Shown: positions 34,834 through 44,703, counted from the first letter of the stretch. The stretch: DNA of 64,000 nucleotides from Azorhizobium doebereinerae UFLA1-100 (GCF_000473085.1 NZ_AXBA01000024.1:179-64178), one strand, 5' to 3'. Notes: a model not told the origin generated them from the sequence alone. Made by a program: numbers and translations.

Positions 34834-36648
34834 CTAGTGGTTGTCGCGCGGAACGCCCATCGTCTGCGCGACCCGCTGATACTTCACCGCCGGCTTCAGG
34901 ACCATGCCCTCATCGAACTGCTCGACCATGGAGCGCTGGATCTCCTGCCAGGGCGTTTGGCTCTTCGGCATGGGGAAGCCGCCATGGGCCTGGAGGTCGG
35001 CGCGGCGCTGGTTCAGTTCCTCGTCCGAGATGAGGATGTCGGCGGTGCCCTTCAGCAGGTCGATGCGCACCCGGTCGCCGGTCTTCAGGATGGCGAGCCC
35101 GCCGCCCGCCGCCGCCTCGGGCGAGGCGTTGAGGATGGAGGGCGAACCGGAGGTGCCGGACTGGCGGCCGTCGCCGATGCAGGGCAGCGCGTTGATGCCG
35201 CGCTTCAGCAGAGCCGCCGGTGGCTGCATGTTCACCACCTCGGCGCCGCCGGGATAGCCCAGCGGGCCGGTGCCGCGGATGAACAGCAGCGTGTGCTCGT
35301 CGATGCCCAGCGACGCATCGTCGATGCGGTGGTGGTAGTCCTCCGGCCCTTCGAACACCACGGCGCGGCCTTCGAAGGCATTGGGATCGGCCGGGTTGGA
35401 CAGGAAGCGGTCGTGGAACTCCTGCGAGATCACGCTGGTCTTCATCAGCGCGTTGTTGAACAGGTTGCCGCGCAGCACCAGGAAGCCCGCCGCCTCCTTC
35501 AGCGGCTCGGCATAAGAGCGGATCACGTCGCGGTCCCAGCTCAGCTGGCCCTTGCAGTTCTCGCCGATGCTGCGCCCGTTCACGGTGAGCGCGCCCTCGT
35601 GGATCTTGCCCGCGTCGATGAGTTCGGCCACCACGGCGGGAATGCCGCCGGCGCGGTGGAACTCCTCGCCCAGATAGGCCCCCGCCGGCTGCATGTTGAC
35701 CAGCAGCGGAATGTCGAGGCCGACGCTCTGCCAGTCGTCCACCGTCAGAGGCACGCCCACATGGCGGGCGATGGCGTTGAGGTGGATCGGCGCATTAGTG
35801 GAGCCGCCGATGGCCGAATTGACGCGGATGGCGTTCTCGAACGCCTCGCGGGTGAGGATGTCGGAGGGCTTCAGGTCCTCCCACACCATGTCGACGATCC
35901 GCCGGCCGGTCTCATAGGCGATCTGGCCGCGCTCGCGATAGGGCGCGGGAATGGCCGAGCAGCCCGGCAGCGACATGCCCAGCGCCTCGGCGAGGCCGTT
36001 CATGGTGGAGGCGGTGCCCATGGTGTTGCAATGGCCCACGGAGGGGGCGGAGGAGGCCACCACGTCCATGAAGGTGTCGTAGTCCATCTCGCCCGCCGCA
36101 TGCTTGGCGCGGGCGTTCCACACCACCGTACCGGAGCCGGTGCGCTCGCCCTTCCACCAGCCGTTCAGCATGGGGCCGCCGGACAGCACGATGGCGGGGA
36201 TGTTCACGGTGGCCGCCGCCATGATGCAGGCGGGGGTGGTCTTGTCGCAGCCGGTGGTCAGCACCACGCCGTCCAGCGGATAGCCGTAGAGCACCTCCAC
36301 GAGGCCGAGATAGGCGAGGTTGCGGTCGAGCGCCGCCGTGGGCCGCTTGCCGGTCTCCTGGATGGGATGCACCGGAAACTCGAACGCCACGCCGCCCATG
36401 GCCGTGATGCCCTCGCGGATGCGCTTGGCGAGGTCGAGATGGTGGCGGTTGCAGGGGGAGAGGTCGGAGCCGGTCTGGGCGATGCCGATGATCGGCTTGC
36501 CGGACTGCAGCTCGGCGCGGGTGAGGCCGAAATTGAGATAGCGCTCCAGATAGAGCGCGGTCATCCCCGGGTTATCGGGATTGTCGAACCAGAGCTGCGA
36601 CCTGAGCTTGCGGCCGTGCTTTTCGGGTTGATCCCCTTGTCCGACCAT
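34834..36648 (-). CDS. IlvD/Edd-family sugar-acid dehydratase (L-arabinonate/xylonate/gluconate type)
   Basis: 604-residue Fe-S dehydratase. The [28 protein letters not shown]-terminus and [23 protein letters not shown] mark the pentonate/hexonate branch rather than IlvD. Cluster Cys are in [16 protein letters not shown] and [34 protein letters not shown] and [16 protein letters not shown] are also conserved. It dehydrates an aldonate to 2-keto-3-deoxy acid. The first gene of the four-gene minus-strand cluster, it has an operator-like site upstream (36688-36700). Exact sugar acid is undetermined. Confidence 0.9.
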   Translation of the reverse strand: MVGQGDQPEKHGRKLRSQLWFDNPDNPGMTALYLERYLNFGLTRAELQSGKPIIGIAQTGSDLSPCNRHHLDLAKRIREGITAMGGVAFEFPVHPIQETGKRPTAALDRNLAYLGLVEVLYGYPLDGVVLTTGCDKTTPACIMAAATVNIPAIVLSGGPMLNGWWKGERTGSGTVVWNARAKHAAGEMDYDTFMDVVASSAPSVGHCNTMGTASTMNGLAEALGMSLPGCSAIPAPYRERGQIAYETGRRIVDMVWEDLKPSDILTREAFENAIRVNSAIGGSTNAPIHLNAIARHVGVPLTVDDWQSVGLDIPLLVNMQPAGAYLGEEFHRAGGIPAVVAELIDAGKIHEGALTVNGRSIGENCKGQLSWDRDVIRSYAEPLKEAAGFLVLRGNLFNNALMKTSVISQEFHDRFLSNPADPNAFEGRAVVFEGPEDYHHRIDDASLGIDEHTLLFIRGTGPLGYPGGAEVVNMQPPAALLKRGINALPCIGDGRQSGTSGSPSILNASPEAAAGGGLAILKTGDRVRIDLLKGTADILISDEELNQRRADLQAHGGFPMPKSQTPWQEIQRSMVEQFDEGMVLKPAVKYQRVAQTMGVPRDNH

Positions 36649-36687
36649 TGTTTTTTCTCCCTGGGACGACGCTTTCGAAGCGGCATT

Positions 36688-36700
36688 TCAATCGATTTGA
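36688..36700. promoter_or_regulatory. Operator-like palindrome upstream of the dehydratase gene
   Basis: TCAA-TCGAT-TTGA is an odd-spaced inverted repeat in an AT-rich patch 40-52 nt upstream of the dehydratase start, with AAATCAATCAG nearby. It could bind a LacI- or GntR-family sugar-acid regulator. No such gene lies in the neighbourhood. Confidence 0.4.
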
Positions 36701-36785
36701 TTGCCGCTTTATGCGCCTCGCCGCGAGCGAAATCAATCAGGCTGGAGCGGTTACAAGCCGGAAGGCGGGGCCGCTGCCGTGCCTG

Positions 36786-37466
36786 TCAGACCTCGGCCCA
36801 CTGCCGCAGGAGGTTATGGTAGACGCCGGTGAGCTGCACCGCCGAGACGTGGCCGGGATGGTCCTGGTTGAGGCGCATGATGGCCATGTCCATGTCGAAC
36901 AGCATGGTGCGCTGGCCGGCGTCGCGGATCAGGCTCTGCGTCCAGAAGAAGGACGCCACCCGCGAGCCGCGGGTGATCGGCGTCACATGGTGCAGCGAGG
37001 TCGCCGGATAGACGATGGCATCGCCCGCCGGCAGCTTCACCTTGTGGGCGCCGTAGGTGTCCTCCACCACCAGCTCGCCGCCGTCATATTCGTCCGGCTC
37101 GGAGAGGAACAGCGTGGTGGACACGTCGGTGCGCATCTGGTCGCCGGTGGTGCGGACCAGGCGGATGGCATTGTCCACGTGCGAGCCGAAGGTCATGCCC
37201 GCGTCGTAGCGGTTGAACATGGGCGGCAGGATGCGGCGGGGCAGGACGGCCGACATGAACAGCGCCGAGCGCTCCAGCGCGCCGCGCACCATGTCGCCCA
37301 GTTCGCGCGCCTCCGGGCCGCCGTCGGGCAATTGGAGGTTCTTCTTCACGTTCACCGCCTGCGCCCCGGCGGTGGTGCGCCCGTCCACCCAGCCGGCCTG
37401 ATCCATCACCGCCCGGCAACGGGCCACCTGCTCGGGTGTCAGCACCTTGGGGATACGGATCATCAT
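36786..37466 (-). CDS. PKHD-type 2-oxoglutarate/Fe(II) dioxygenase (PiuC-like)
   Basis: 226-residue PiuC/YbiX family protein. Fe ligands are His96 and Asp98 (GSHVDNAI) and the distal His159 (SLHHVTP), with the 2-oxoglutarate Arg169 in TRGSR. The family is found next to catecholate siderophore receptors of the Fiu/PiuA type and is thought to act in iron acquisition, though its substrate is unknown. Two adjacent ATGs (37464 and 37461) are possible starts. It lies just downstream of the TonB receptor gene on the same strand, separated by a terminator-like hairpin. Confidence 0.9.
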   Translation of the reverse strand: MMIRIPKVLTPEQVARCRAVMDQAGWVDGRTTAGAQAVNVKKNLQLPDGGPEARELGDMVRGALERSALFMSAVLPRRILPPMFNRYDAGMTFGSHVDNAIRLVRTTGDQMRTDVSTTLFLSEPDEYDGGELVVEDTYGAHKVKLPAGDAIVYPATSLHHVTPITRGSRVASFFWTQSLIRDAGQRTMLFDMDMAIMRLNQDHPGHVSAVQLTGVYHNLLRQWAEV

Positions 37467-37511
37467 CGCGAACGGCACTCCGCGCGGGCCGGGCCGCGCT
37501 CGAAAAGGGGT

Positions 37512-37540
37512 GGCCGCCGCGCCGGAGGGGCGCGGCGGCC
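37512..37540 (-). terminator. Hairpin between the TonB receptor and the PiuC-like gene
   Basis: GGCCGCCGCGCC (37512-37523) pairs perfectly with GGCGCGGCGGCC (37529-37540). On the minus strand it is followed by ACCCCTTTTCGAG. It can attenuate read-through from the receptor into the dioxygenase gene. Confidence 0.65.
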
Positions 37541-37555
37541 GGCTTGCTGCGGGGA

Positions 37556-39901
37556 TCAGAAGGTGGCGCGCGCCGTCAAGGTGGCGGTGCGGCCGGCGGC
37601 CGGAACGGCCTGGCCGCCGTAATATTGGGCGTAATAGAGCTCGTCGGTCAGGTTGTAGACGTTGACCTGGACCTGGAAGTTCTTGGTGATCTGGTAGCTC
37701 GCCATGGCGTCGAAGGCCCAATAGGAGGGCACGTAGACGGTGTTGTTCACGTTGGCGTAGGTGGCATCGTTATAGGTGCCGCCGAAGCCCACGAGGAGGG
37801 CCTGGGTGACGTTGTAGGCGGTCCAGAACGAGAAGGAGTTCGGCGGCGCGTTCGGCAGCTCCTTGCCCACCGTCGCGCGGGTCGCCGCGGTGGCGAGCGG
37901 ATCCACGCTCAGAATCTCGGTGTCGAGATGCGTGAAGCTGGCGGTGACGTTCCACTCCTTGGTGAGCGCGCCGCCGACGCTGAGCGAATAGCCCTGCACC
38001 CGCTGCTCGCCGCCGAGCACCGTCGGCGGCAGGTCCGCCGTGCCGTCGGTGGCGACGCGCGTGTTGGTCTTCATGGTCTGGAACAGGGCGCCCGAGAGCG
38101 TCACGCGACCATCCAGCACCATCGCTTTCACGCCGGCCTCGGCCGTGGAGTTCTTTTCCGGCGCCAGCGTCGCCGTGCCGTTGTCCAGGACGCCATATTC
38201 GGCGGAGGGGTTCGAGGACGTGCCATAGGTGGCGTAGAGATTGACCGTCTCGATCGGCGAGAAGATCACGCCGACCTTGTAGTTGAACAGCTGGTCGTTG
38301 CTGTTCAGGGACAGCGGCACCGCGCTCGATGCGGCGCCATTGTTGGTGATGGTGACCGCATCATAGTCCGTGGCGGCATTGTCGAGGCGGACGCCGCCCA
38401 TGATCTGCCAATATTTGTTGAGCTTGATCTGGTCGGCGCCGTAGATCGCCACGTCGGTCATGGTCGTGCCGTTCGTGGTGCTGGGCAAATAGCTCGGATA
38501 GCCGCCGACGCCGAGATTGGCGGACACGTCGATGGGATTGATAAGCGACACGCGGCAGGCCGCGACGGTCGGGCTGCACAGGTTGTAGCGCTCTTGGTCG
38601 CGGGTCTCGCGGGTGATTTCGACGCCGGCATTCAGCGTGTGCTCGAACTCGCCCCATTTGAACTTCGCCACCATGTCGGTGATGTTCGAGAACTGGGTGG
38701 CGTCGGTTTCCGTCTGGAAACGCTGCATGCCGATGGTCATCGAGCCCACCGGATAGAGCGTCGGGACCGTGGTCGAGCCGGTGATCGTGCCGATGGAGCG
38801 CGGCGCGGTCACGCGGGCCAGGCGGTCGTTAGCGGTGTAGCGCGTGCCGTTGGTCAGGGTCACGTAGTCGTTCAGTTCGTGCTCGAACTGCAGCGTCACC
38901 ATGTTGGTGTCGGTCGTCACCTTGTCGGCGAACGGGCCGTTGGTCACGCCGTACCAGGTATTGCGGGGCACCGGCACCGGCGCGGTGGCCGTGCCGTTGC
39001 CATAATAGCCGCCCACCGGCTGCCCGAAGTTCGCCGCCGAGGTGCTCAGCGTCGGCACCGGCAGATAGGGCACGCCATAGTCCGGCACGCTCTCTTCGTG
39101 CTGGTAGTAATAGGACAGCGTCGCCGTCGTCCGGTCGCTCAGCTTGGCGGTGATGGTGGGCGCCACGCCCCAGCGGGTGGCGTTGACGTTGTCGCGGTCC
39201 TGCACGTCCACGTCCTGCGCCATCAGGTTGATGCGGGCATAGACGTTGTCGTTGAACTTGCCGTTGGCATCGAGCGTGGTGCGCCAGCCGTTGCTGGTGT
39301 AGCCGGTCACGTCCGCATTCACGAAGGTGGCGTTCTTCGGCAGCTTCGAGACCAGGTTGATGGCGCCGCCGGTGGAGCCGCGGCCGAAGGCGAAGGACGA
39401 CGGGCCGAGGAAGATGTCCACCTGCTCGGTGTCGAACATGTCGCGCGTGTACCAGCCCGGATCACGGATGCCGTCGCGATAGATGTCGCCGCGGGCCGAG
39501 AAGCCGCGGATGATGGGATTGTCGCCCTGCTGGCCGCCCTCGCCGGCGCTGAAGGTGATGCCGGAAACGTTGCGCAGCGCCTGTTCCAGCGTCACGTCGT
39601 TCTGCTGGGTCATCACCTCCTGGGTGACGACATTCACCTGCTGCGCCATGTTGAAGATCGGCACCGGCAGGCGCGTCACCCCGGTATTCTCGGCGACGAA
39701 GCCGCCGGTGTCGCCCTGCACCTGCACGGTGGGCAGGTCGAGCTCGGTGCCGCCGGTGGCTGCCTGCTGCGCCAGGGCCGGCCCCGCCGCCATCGCCGAG
39801 GCGACGCCCACCGTGAGGTGCAGCGATCCCATGAGCGCGGCGCGCAGCCCTTCCGGCTGGCTGGATGAGCGGATTCCTTCCGCAGCAACATTCGCGGACA
39901 T
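37556..39901 (-). CDS. TonB-dependent catecholate siderophore receptor (Fiu/PiuA type)
   Basis: 781-residue outer-membrane receptor. A ~24-residue N-terminal extension and a signal ([10 protein letters not shown]) precede a plug domain: [82 protein letters not shown] 22-strand barrel ends in aromatic ATLTARATF. The DIYRDGIRD and [11 protein letters not shown] blocks are typical of Fiu/PiuA receptors for monomeric catechol-iron complexes. The PiuC-like gene downstream supports this. Expected control is by iron (Irr, RirA or Fur), but I could not pick out a clear box. AGGGGG precedes the start. Confidence 0.93.
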   Translation of the reverse strand: MSANVAAEGIRSSSQPEGLRAALMGSLHLTVGVASAMAAGPALAQQAATGGTELDLPTVQVQGDTGGFVAENTGVTRLPVPIFNMAQQVNVVTQEVMTQQNDVTLEQALRNVSGITFSAGEGGQQGDNPIIRGFSARGDIYRDGIRDPGWYTRDMFDTEQVDIFLGPSSFAFGRGSTGGAINLVSKLPKNATFVNADVTGYTSNGWRTTLDANGKFNDNVYARINLMAQDVDVQDRDNVNATRWGVAPTITAKLSDRTTATLSYYYQHEESVPDYGVPYLPVPTLSTSAANFGQPVGGYYGNGTATAPVPVPRNTWYGVTNGPFADKVTTDTNMVTLQFEHELNDYVTLTNGTRYTANDRLARVTAPRSIGTITGSTTVPTLYPVGSMTIGMQRFQTETDATQFSNITDMVAKFKWGEFEHTLNAGVEITRETRDQERYNLCSPTVAACRVSLINPIDVSANLGVGGYPSYLPSTTNGTTMTDVAIYGADQIKLNKYWQIMGGVRLDNAATDYDAVTITNNGAASSAVPLSLNSNDQLFNYKVGVIFSPIETVNLYATYGTSSNPSAEYGVLDNGTATLAPEKNSTAEAGVKAMVLDGRVTLSGALFQTMKTNTRVATDGTADLPPTVLGGEQRVQGYSLSVGGALTKEWNVTASFTHLDTEILSVDPLATAATRATVGKELPNAPPNSFSFWTAYNVTQALLVGFGGTYNDATYANVNNTVYVPSYWAFDAMASYQITKNFQVQVNVYNLTDELYYAQYYGGQAVPAAGRTATLTARATF

Positions 39902-40193
39902 ATGCGTCGTCCCCCTGAAACGCGGGCCCCACCAGGCGAGCACACGTAAGAAAGTTCATCTCGATGGTTTCGTTTTATTTCCATCGCTTGCTACGCAGCA
40001 ATGAAAAAGGACACGAAAGTGCCACATTTGAGCCGTGCTAAAGTGAGCTGTTCTGGATTTTGAATAAATATAAACTGGAATAGCGGCGCGGCACCTTTTC
40101 TTCAGCTTCCGGTTGTTCGCCGGGCGGCGGCGGACGCCCCCTTGCACGCACCGCAAAACGCTGTCATGGCGAGCGCGAAACACGGGAAAGACC

Positions 40194-40946
40194 ATGGCAG
40201 GTGGGGCGCGTGCGCAGCGCGAAAGCGGAGAGGCCGGCGGCATCGCGCTGCGCGACGTCTGGCTGGACCGGGGCGACGCCCCGCTGTTTCGCGGCCTCGA
40301 CCTCACCCTCGGCGAGCGGCGCATCGGCCTCGTAGGCGCCAACGGTTCCGGCAAGAGCAGTCTGCTGCGCCTGATCAACGGCCTCATCGTGCCGGCGCGG
40401 GGCGAGATCACCGTGGCCGGGCTCGATGCCCGCGCCCACCGCCGCGACCTGCCCGGCCGCGTCGGCTTCGTGTTCCAGAATGTGGACCACCAGATCCTCT
40501 TCCCCACCGTCCGGGAGGAGGTGGCGTTCGGCCTTGCGGAACAGGGCCTGCCCCGTGCCGAAGCCCGCGCCGGGGCCGAGCGGCTGCTGGCCGCCCACGG
40601 CTGCGCCGGCTGGGGCGAGCGGGCGGTGGAGGAATTGTCCGAGGGCCAGAAGCAGTTGGTCTGCATCCTGGCCGCCATCGCCCCGGGGCCGCCGATCCTG
40701 GCCATGGACGAGCCCCTGGCGAGCCTTGATCTCGCCACCCGCCTGTCGCTGCTGGCCCGCCTCAGGGCCTTGCCGCAGCAGATCCTGATGGCCAGCCACG
40801 ATCTGGACCTGCTGGCCGATTTCGACCGCATCGTCTGGCTGGAGGCCGGCGCCGTCGCCGGCGACGGCCCGCCGCGGGAAGTGCTGCCGCGCTATCGCGC
40901 CCACGAGATGGCGCGGGCCGCCACCGCCGCGGGCGTCCTGCCATGA
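40194..40946 (+). CDS. bioM: Biotin ECF transporter ATPase subunit
   Basis: 250-residue ABC ATPase of the energy-coupling-factor type. Walker A is GLVGANGSGKSSLLRLINGL, the Q-loop region VGFVFQNVDHQILFPTVREEVAFGL is characteristic of ECF (CbiO/BioM) ATPases, the signature is ELSEGQKQ and Walker B is PPILAMDEPLASLD, followed by the H-loop ASHDLDLL. With bioN and bioY immediately after (ATGA overlaps), it forms the bioMNY biotin importer known in alphaproteobacteria. The start ATG 40194 is preferred, as the residues before it have no similarity. Confidence 0.93.
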   Translation: MAGGARAQRESGEAGGIALRDVWLDRGDAPLFRGLDLTLGERRIGLVGANGSGKSSLLRLINGLIVPARGEITVAGLDARAHRRDLPGRVGFVFQNVDHQILFPTVREEVAFGLAEQGLPRAEARAGAERLLAAHGCAGWGERAVEELSEGQKQLVCILAAIAPGPPILAMDEPLASLDLATRLSLLARLRALPQQILMASHDLDLLADFDRIVWLEAGAVAGDGPPREVLPRYRAHEMARAATAAGVLP

Positions 40947-41596
40947 TGTCCAGCTACCTGCCCGGGCATTCGCCGCTGCACCGACTGCCGGCCGGCGCCA
41001 AGCTCCTGGCGCTGGCAGGGCTCAGCCTCCTGCTGCTGCCGGCGGACAGCGCGCTCCTGCTCGCCGGCGCGCTGCTAGCGGTGCTGCTCGCCTATGCGGC
41101 ACTGGGCCGGCGCGCCCTGGCGCGCCTCGCCTTGCTGCGCCCGCTGGGGCCGGTCCTGCTGCTCATGGTGCTGCTCCAGGCCTGGGCCGGCGACTGGAGC
41201 CGCGCCGCCGTCGGCGCCGGGTTCGCCGTGGCGCTGCGCATCCTGCTCATGGTGCTGCTGGCCGACCTCGTGACCCTGTCCACCCCCATGCAGGACATGA
41301 TGGACGCGCTGGAGCGGGTGCTGCGGCCGTTCGAGCGCTTCGGCGTCGCCCCGCGCAAGCTGGCGCTGGCGGTGGCGCTGGTGGTGCGCTTCGTCCCCGT
41401 CCTGCTCTCCGCATGGCGGGCGCGGGAGGAGGCGTGGCGCGCCCGCAGCACGCGGCGGCCAGCGCTGGCGCTGGTGCCGGGCTTCCTCGCCCAGACGCTG
41501 CGCCTGGCCGACCATGTGGCCGATGCCCTCGACGCGCGCGGCTTCGGCCGCCCGGCGGACCGGCCAAGCCCTTCGGATAAAAGGACAATGCCGTGA
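40943..41596 (+). CDS. bioN: Biotin ECF transporter transmembrane subunit
   Basis: 217-residue T-component (CbiQ/BioN family). It opens with GHSPLHRLPAGAKLLALAGLSLLLL and contains the coupling helix motifs ARS (FVPVLLSAWRAREEAWRARSTRRP), where the ATPase docks, then a last helix LAQTLRLADHVADALDARGFGRP. About five membrane helices are visible. It overlaps bioM and bioY by 4 nt on each side. Confidence 0.93.
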   Translation: MMSSYLPGHSPLHRLPAGAKLLALAGLSLLLLPADSALLLAGALLAVLLAYAALGRRALARLALLRPLGPVLLLMVLLQAWAGDWSRAAVGAGFAVALRILLMVLLADLVTLSTPMQDMMDALERVLRPFERFGVAPRKLALAVALVVRFVPVLLSAWRAREEAWRARSTRRPALALVPGFLAQTLRLADHVADALDARGFGRPADRPSPSDKRTMP

Positions 41597-42147
41597 GAGA
41601 CGAGGCCGCCCTGGGAACCCGTTCGCTGGTGCGCATCGCGCTGTTCGCCGCCCTGATCGGCGCGCTCGGCCTCGTTCCGCCGCTCTATCTGCCCATCGTC
41701 GCCGGCCTGCCGATCAGCGTGCAGAGCCTCGGCGTGATGCTGGCGGGGCTCATTCTCGGCGGGCGCGACGGCGCGCTGGCGGTCGCCCTGTTCCTGCTGG
41801 TGGTAGCGCTCGGGGCGCCGCTCCTGTCCGGTGGGCGGGGCGGGCTCGGGGTGTTCTTCGGCCCCACCGCCGGCTTCCTGCTGGGCTTCCTGCTGGGCGT
41901 CTATGTCATCGGCTGGCTGGCGCCGCGCCTGCCGGGGCCGCCGGTGGTGGCCGCCTTCGCCGCCGCCGTCATCGGCGGGATCGGCGTGGTCTATCTGTTC
42001 GGCGTGCCGGGCTTCGCGCTCATCGCCCACCTGCCGCTGTCGAAGGCGCTGGCGGGCAGCGTGGTGTTCCTGCCCGGCGACCTGGTCAAGGCGCTGCTCG
42101 CCGCGCTCGCCGCCCGCAGCCTCGCCCGCGCCAGACCGGGCCGCTAG
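41593..42147 (+). CDS. bioY: Biotin transporter substrate-binding S-component
   Basis: 184-residue, six-helix BioY protein starting at GTG 41593, which overlaps the bioN stop. Family features are ALGLVPPLYLPIVAGLPISVQSLGVMLAGLILGGRDGALAVALFLLVVALGAPLLSGGRGGLGVFFGPTAGFLLGFLLG in order, here cited only as pieces: the PI(T/S)VQ-like LPISVQSLG and GPTAGF are the biotin-site motifs. The last helix is rich in Leu/Ala. BioY alone can bind biotin, and with BioMN it makes a high-affinity importer. The gene set suggests the organism can scavenge biotin. Confidence 0.93.
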   Translation: MRDEAALGTRSLVRIALFAALIGALGLVPPLYLPIVAGLPISVQSLGVMLAGLILGGRDGALAVALFLLVVALGAPLLSGGRGGLGVFFGPTAGFLLGFLLGVYVIGWLAPRLPGPPVVAAFAAAVIGGIGVVYLFGVPGFALIAHLPLSKALAGSVVFLPGDLVKALLAALAARSLARARPGR

Positions 42148-42252
42148 AAATCAAGCCGAATCAAGGCCTTGGCGGCCGCCGACCGTCCCCGGCCACGGGG
42201 TGCGCCGCCTTGGCCGGGGACGGATGGCCTGCAATGTGCGACACTCCCAGCC

Positions 42253-43158
42253 ATGACCGCCACGCCCCAGCCTGACGCCCCCGCCCCGCCCGCAACCCTT
42301 GCCAGCCTTGTCGCCGAGGAGGCCGGAGCGGCCCTCGCCGCCGCCCTCGCCGCCGCGCTCGACCAGGTGGCCGAGGCGCTCGCCGAGGCCGACGCGGTGG
42401 AGATGGTGCATGACGTGCGCAAGGCGCTGAAGGGCTACCGGGCCTTGCTGCGCCTCATTCCGGGGCCGGAGGCCGAGGCCGCCCGCGCCCGCGCCTCGGA
42501 CGCCGCGCGCGGCCTCTCCGCCAGCCGCGACCGGCAGGCGGCGCTCGATGCGCTGGAGGCTTTGGCCGACGCCGGCCTGCTGCCGGCCAAGGACGCCAAG
42601 GCCGCCGCGGCGGTGATCGCGGCCCAGCCGGACGCCACGGAACAGGCGACCGACCAGCGTGTCGCGATCCAGGATTTCCTCGACGGCGCAAGGGCTTCGC
42701 TTGCCGATGGGCTGGCGGCGGCGGCGCGGGAGGCGGATGTGGTCGCCGGCCTGCGCCAGGCCTATCGCCGCGCCCGCGCCGCTCCGGATTGGACCCGGCC
42801 GGAAGGATTGCATGCGCTGCGCAAGCGCGTGGTGGCGCACCGCTACCAGATGGACTTCTGCGCCGACTTCTGCGGCGCCGGCGCCAAGCGCGCCCGCAAG
42901 GCCCAGCGGCTGCGCGATATTCTCGGGATTCATCAAGACCTTGAGGCGCTCAAGCCGCGCCTCGCCGCGGCCCTGGGCACGGCCCAGGAGGCGCTCATGT
43001 CGGAGGTCGCCGCCGCCATCCGGGCGCTCCAGCGGCGGCTGGTCCGGCAGGCCAAGGCCGGGCATGCGCGACTGTTCCGCGCCCCGGCCAGGGCCTTCGC
43101 CGCGAAGCTGGCCCGGCGCATGGAAGATGCCGGCGGGAGCCCGCCCCCCGCCGGATAG
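42253..43158 (+). CDS. CHAD-domain protein
   Basis: 301 residues, Ala-rich helical protein. The CHAD hallmarks are conserved histidines followed by basic residues: AVEMVHDVRKALKGYRALLRLI near residue 55 and GLHALRKRVVAHRYQMDF near residue 195, then RLRDILGIHQDLEAL near 225. These line a basic surface that binds inorganic polyphosphate in characterised CHAD proteins. No fused CYTH/triphosphatase domain is present. The start ATG 42253 is the first within similarity. A set of short hairpins lies after the stop, between it and the convergent oxalate decarboxylase gene. Confidence 0.87.
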   Translation: MTATPQPDAPAPPATLASLVAEEAGAALAAALAAALDQVAEALAEADAVEMVHDVRKALKGYRALLRLIPGPEAEAARARASDAARGLSASRDRQAALDALEALADAGLLPAKDAKAAAAVIAAQPDATEQATDQRVAIQDFLDGARASLADGLAAAAREADVVAGLRQAYRRARAAPDWTRPEGLHALRKRVVAHRYQMDFCADFCGAGAKRARKAQRLRDILGIHQDLEALKPRLAAALGTAQEALMSEVAAAIRALQRRLVRQAKAGHARLFRAPARAFAAKLARRMEDAGGSPPPAG

Positions 43159-43193
43159 GACATCAATTCCCCATGTAAAAACCGTGTCGCACC

Positions 43194-43259
43194 CCGGCTT
43201 CGACACGAAGTTCCCCATCGATTCCGTGTCGTATGACACTGCTCCGTGTCGCAAGACAC
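43194..43259. repeat. Three small hairpins with the same GTGTC/GACAC arms
   Basis: GTGTCG...CGACAC (43194-43206), GTGTC-GTAT-GACAC (43226-43239) and GTGTC-GCAA-GACAC (43246-43259) follow one another in the 108-bp gap between convergent genes. The shared arm sequence suggests duplicated elements, a regulatory or transcript-end structure. Confidence 0.65.
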
Positions 43260-43266
43260 CCGCGCC

Positions 43267-44523
43267 CTACTCCGGCACCACCGCCGGCTTGTCGGACGGG
43301 AAGCGGGCGATGGTCGCCTCGTCCACATTGAGGTGCTGGGCCACCATGGCGCGCGGGGTATGCGCCAGCCAGTCGGACAGCGACACGTCCTGGAATTCGG
43401 GGGCGCGGAATACCTCCAGGAAGACGAGATCGGTGGTGCCGGTGTTGCGCACGTAATGGCCGAGCGACTTCTTCACATAGCCGATGTCGCCGGGCTTGAA
43501 ATTCTGCGTCACCGCCTTCGGCCCGGTGTTGAACACCGTCATCTCCGCCGCGCCGGCGATATAGTATTGCCACTCGTCGGCGTTGGGGTGCCAGTGCATC
43601 TCGCGCATGCCGCCGGGGTGCACGGTGACCAGCGCCGCGGCGATGGTGGTGGCGGCCGGGAAATTGCGGCTGTCGACGATGCGCACCTCCCCGCCCCGGG
43701 TGCGGCGGGTGGGCTCCATGCCGGTAAGGTTGAACACCGAGGATTGCGGCATACGCCCGGCCGCGCCCGCCGCCTGCGCCTGGTCGGCCGCCAGCGGGCC
43801 GGGCATCCGGCCCTGGAAGATGTAGAGGTCGTCCAGTGGAATGCGGGCGAAGGTCTCCGCCGGCAGGCCGAAATTGAGCGCCAGAACATCAGGCGGCGTG
43901 TGGGCCATCCACTCGGTCAGCATCAGGGTGTTGTATTCGGTGGCCTTGCCGTCGTCGAAGCACAGGATGAACTCGGTGCCGTCCTCGCCGATGCCCTGGA
44001 GCGAGTGCGGCAGGCCGGCGGGAAAGTACCACAGCCCGCCCTCGCCCACGTCCTCCACATTGGCCCGGCCGGAAGTGTCGATGGTGGTGATGCGGCAGGC
44101 GCCCTTGGAGACATAGGCCCATTCCGCCTGCTGGTGCCAGTGCATCTCGCGGATGCCGCCGCGGGTGAGGCGCATGTTGACGCCGGCGATGGTCTCGGAA
44201 ATGGCGAAGTCCGCCTGCGTCACCTGCCGGGCCCAGCCGCCGTTCTGGATCCGCCGCGGGGCGTTGTTGAACGAGGCCCAGAACAGCGGCATGTCGCCGA
44301 CATCGGTCGCCGGCGGCGAGAAGGCGCCGGGAAACTGCGCCGCGAGCGCCGGGTTCTGCGGCCCGGGGTCGGTGGCGCTCGCGGGATTGTCGAGCGTGTT
44401 GACCGCGCCCTGCGGCGGCCGGTCGGGATTGCCGAAGCTGGCGGCCTGGGCGGCGGTGGCGGCGGTGGCCACCGTGCCGGCGGCGGCGGCGGCCAAGAGA
44501 TGGCGGCGCGAGAGCGTGTCCAT
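43267..44523 (-). CDS. oxdC: Oxalate decarboxylase-family bicupin, Tat-exported
   Basis: 418 residues. The twin-arginine signal SRRHLLAAAAAG points to periplasmic export. Two cupin domains carry complete Mn-binding sets: His128, His130, Glu134 and His173 in HWHQQAEWAY...LPHS, and His310, His312, Glu317 and His356 in HWHPNADEWQYY...LGHY. The lid segment in the first domain reads TEYN (Glu196) where Bacillus OxdC has SENS, so the proton-donor Glu needed for decarboxylation rather than oxidation is kept. Product would be formate and CO2. The upstream palindrome at 44690 may be its operator. Confidence 0.88.
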   Translation of the reverse strand: MDTLSRRHLLAAAAAGTVATAATAAQAASFGNPDRPPQGAVNTLDNPASATDPGPQNPALAAQFPGAFSPPATDVGDMPLFWASFNNAPRRIQNGGWARQVTQADFAISETIAGVNMRLTRGGIREMHWHQQAEWAYVSKGACRITTIDTSGRANVEDVGEGGLWYFPAGLPHSLQGIGEDGTEFILCFDDGKATEYNTLMLTEWMAHTPPDVLALNFGLPAETFARIPLDDLYIFQGRMPGPLAADQAQAAGAAGRMPQSSVFNLTGMEPTRRTRGGEVRIVDSRNFPAATTIAAALVTVHPGGMREMHWHPNADEWQYYIAGAAEMTVFNTGPKAVTQNFKPGDIGYVKKSLGHYVRNTGTTDLVFLEVFRAPEFQDVSLSDWLAHTPRAMVAQHLNVDEATIARFPSDKPAVVPE

Positions 44524-44689
44524 GGCGGGGTCCCCTGCTGCCGCCGATTCGGCGGCGATCGTTCCATCATACCGCAGCCTGGATGATGGCGAGATGGCAG
44601 CGGCGGGCGGGCGACGGCGCCCGCACCGGCCGGCGGGCTGGCCGGCGCAACAGTCATCCCGCAACTTTATATTGGAAGGATCATGTGCT

Positions 44690-44703
44690 ACCTTACCTAA
44701 GGT
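44690..44703. promoter_or_regulatory. Palindrome in the divergent promoter region
   Basis: ACCTTA-CC-TAAGGT is a near-complete inverted repeat in the AT-rich region between the divergent oxalate decarboxylase (start 44523) and orphan gene (start 44820). It may be an operator for one or both. Confidence 0.5.

Noticed and set aside
36649-36785. Possible tRNA or small RNA in the AT-rich patch upstream of the dehydratase
   Set aside because: No cloverleaf or terminator could be drawn; the patch is better explained as promoter and operator sequence.
34723-36822. Long plus-strand frame opposite the IlvD/Edd dehydratase (699 codons)
   Set aside because: His/Gly/Arg-rich antisense shadow. The dehydratase on the other strand has all Fe-S cysteines and start context.
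37436-39868. 810-codon plus-strand frame opposite the TonB receptor
   Set aside because: Low-complexity antisense frame; the receptor on the minus strand is complete with signal, plug and barrel.
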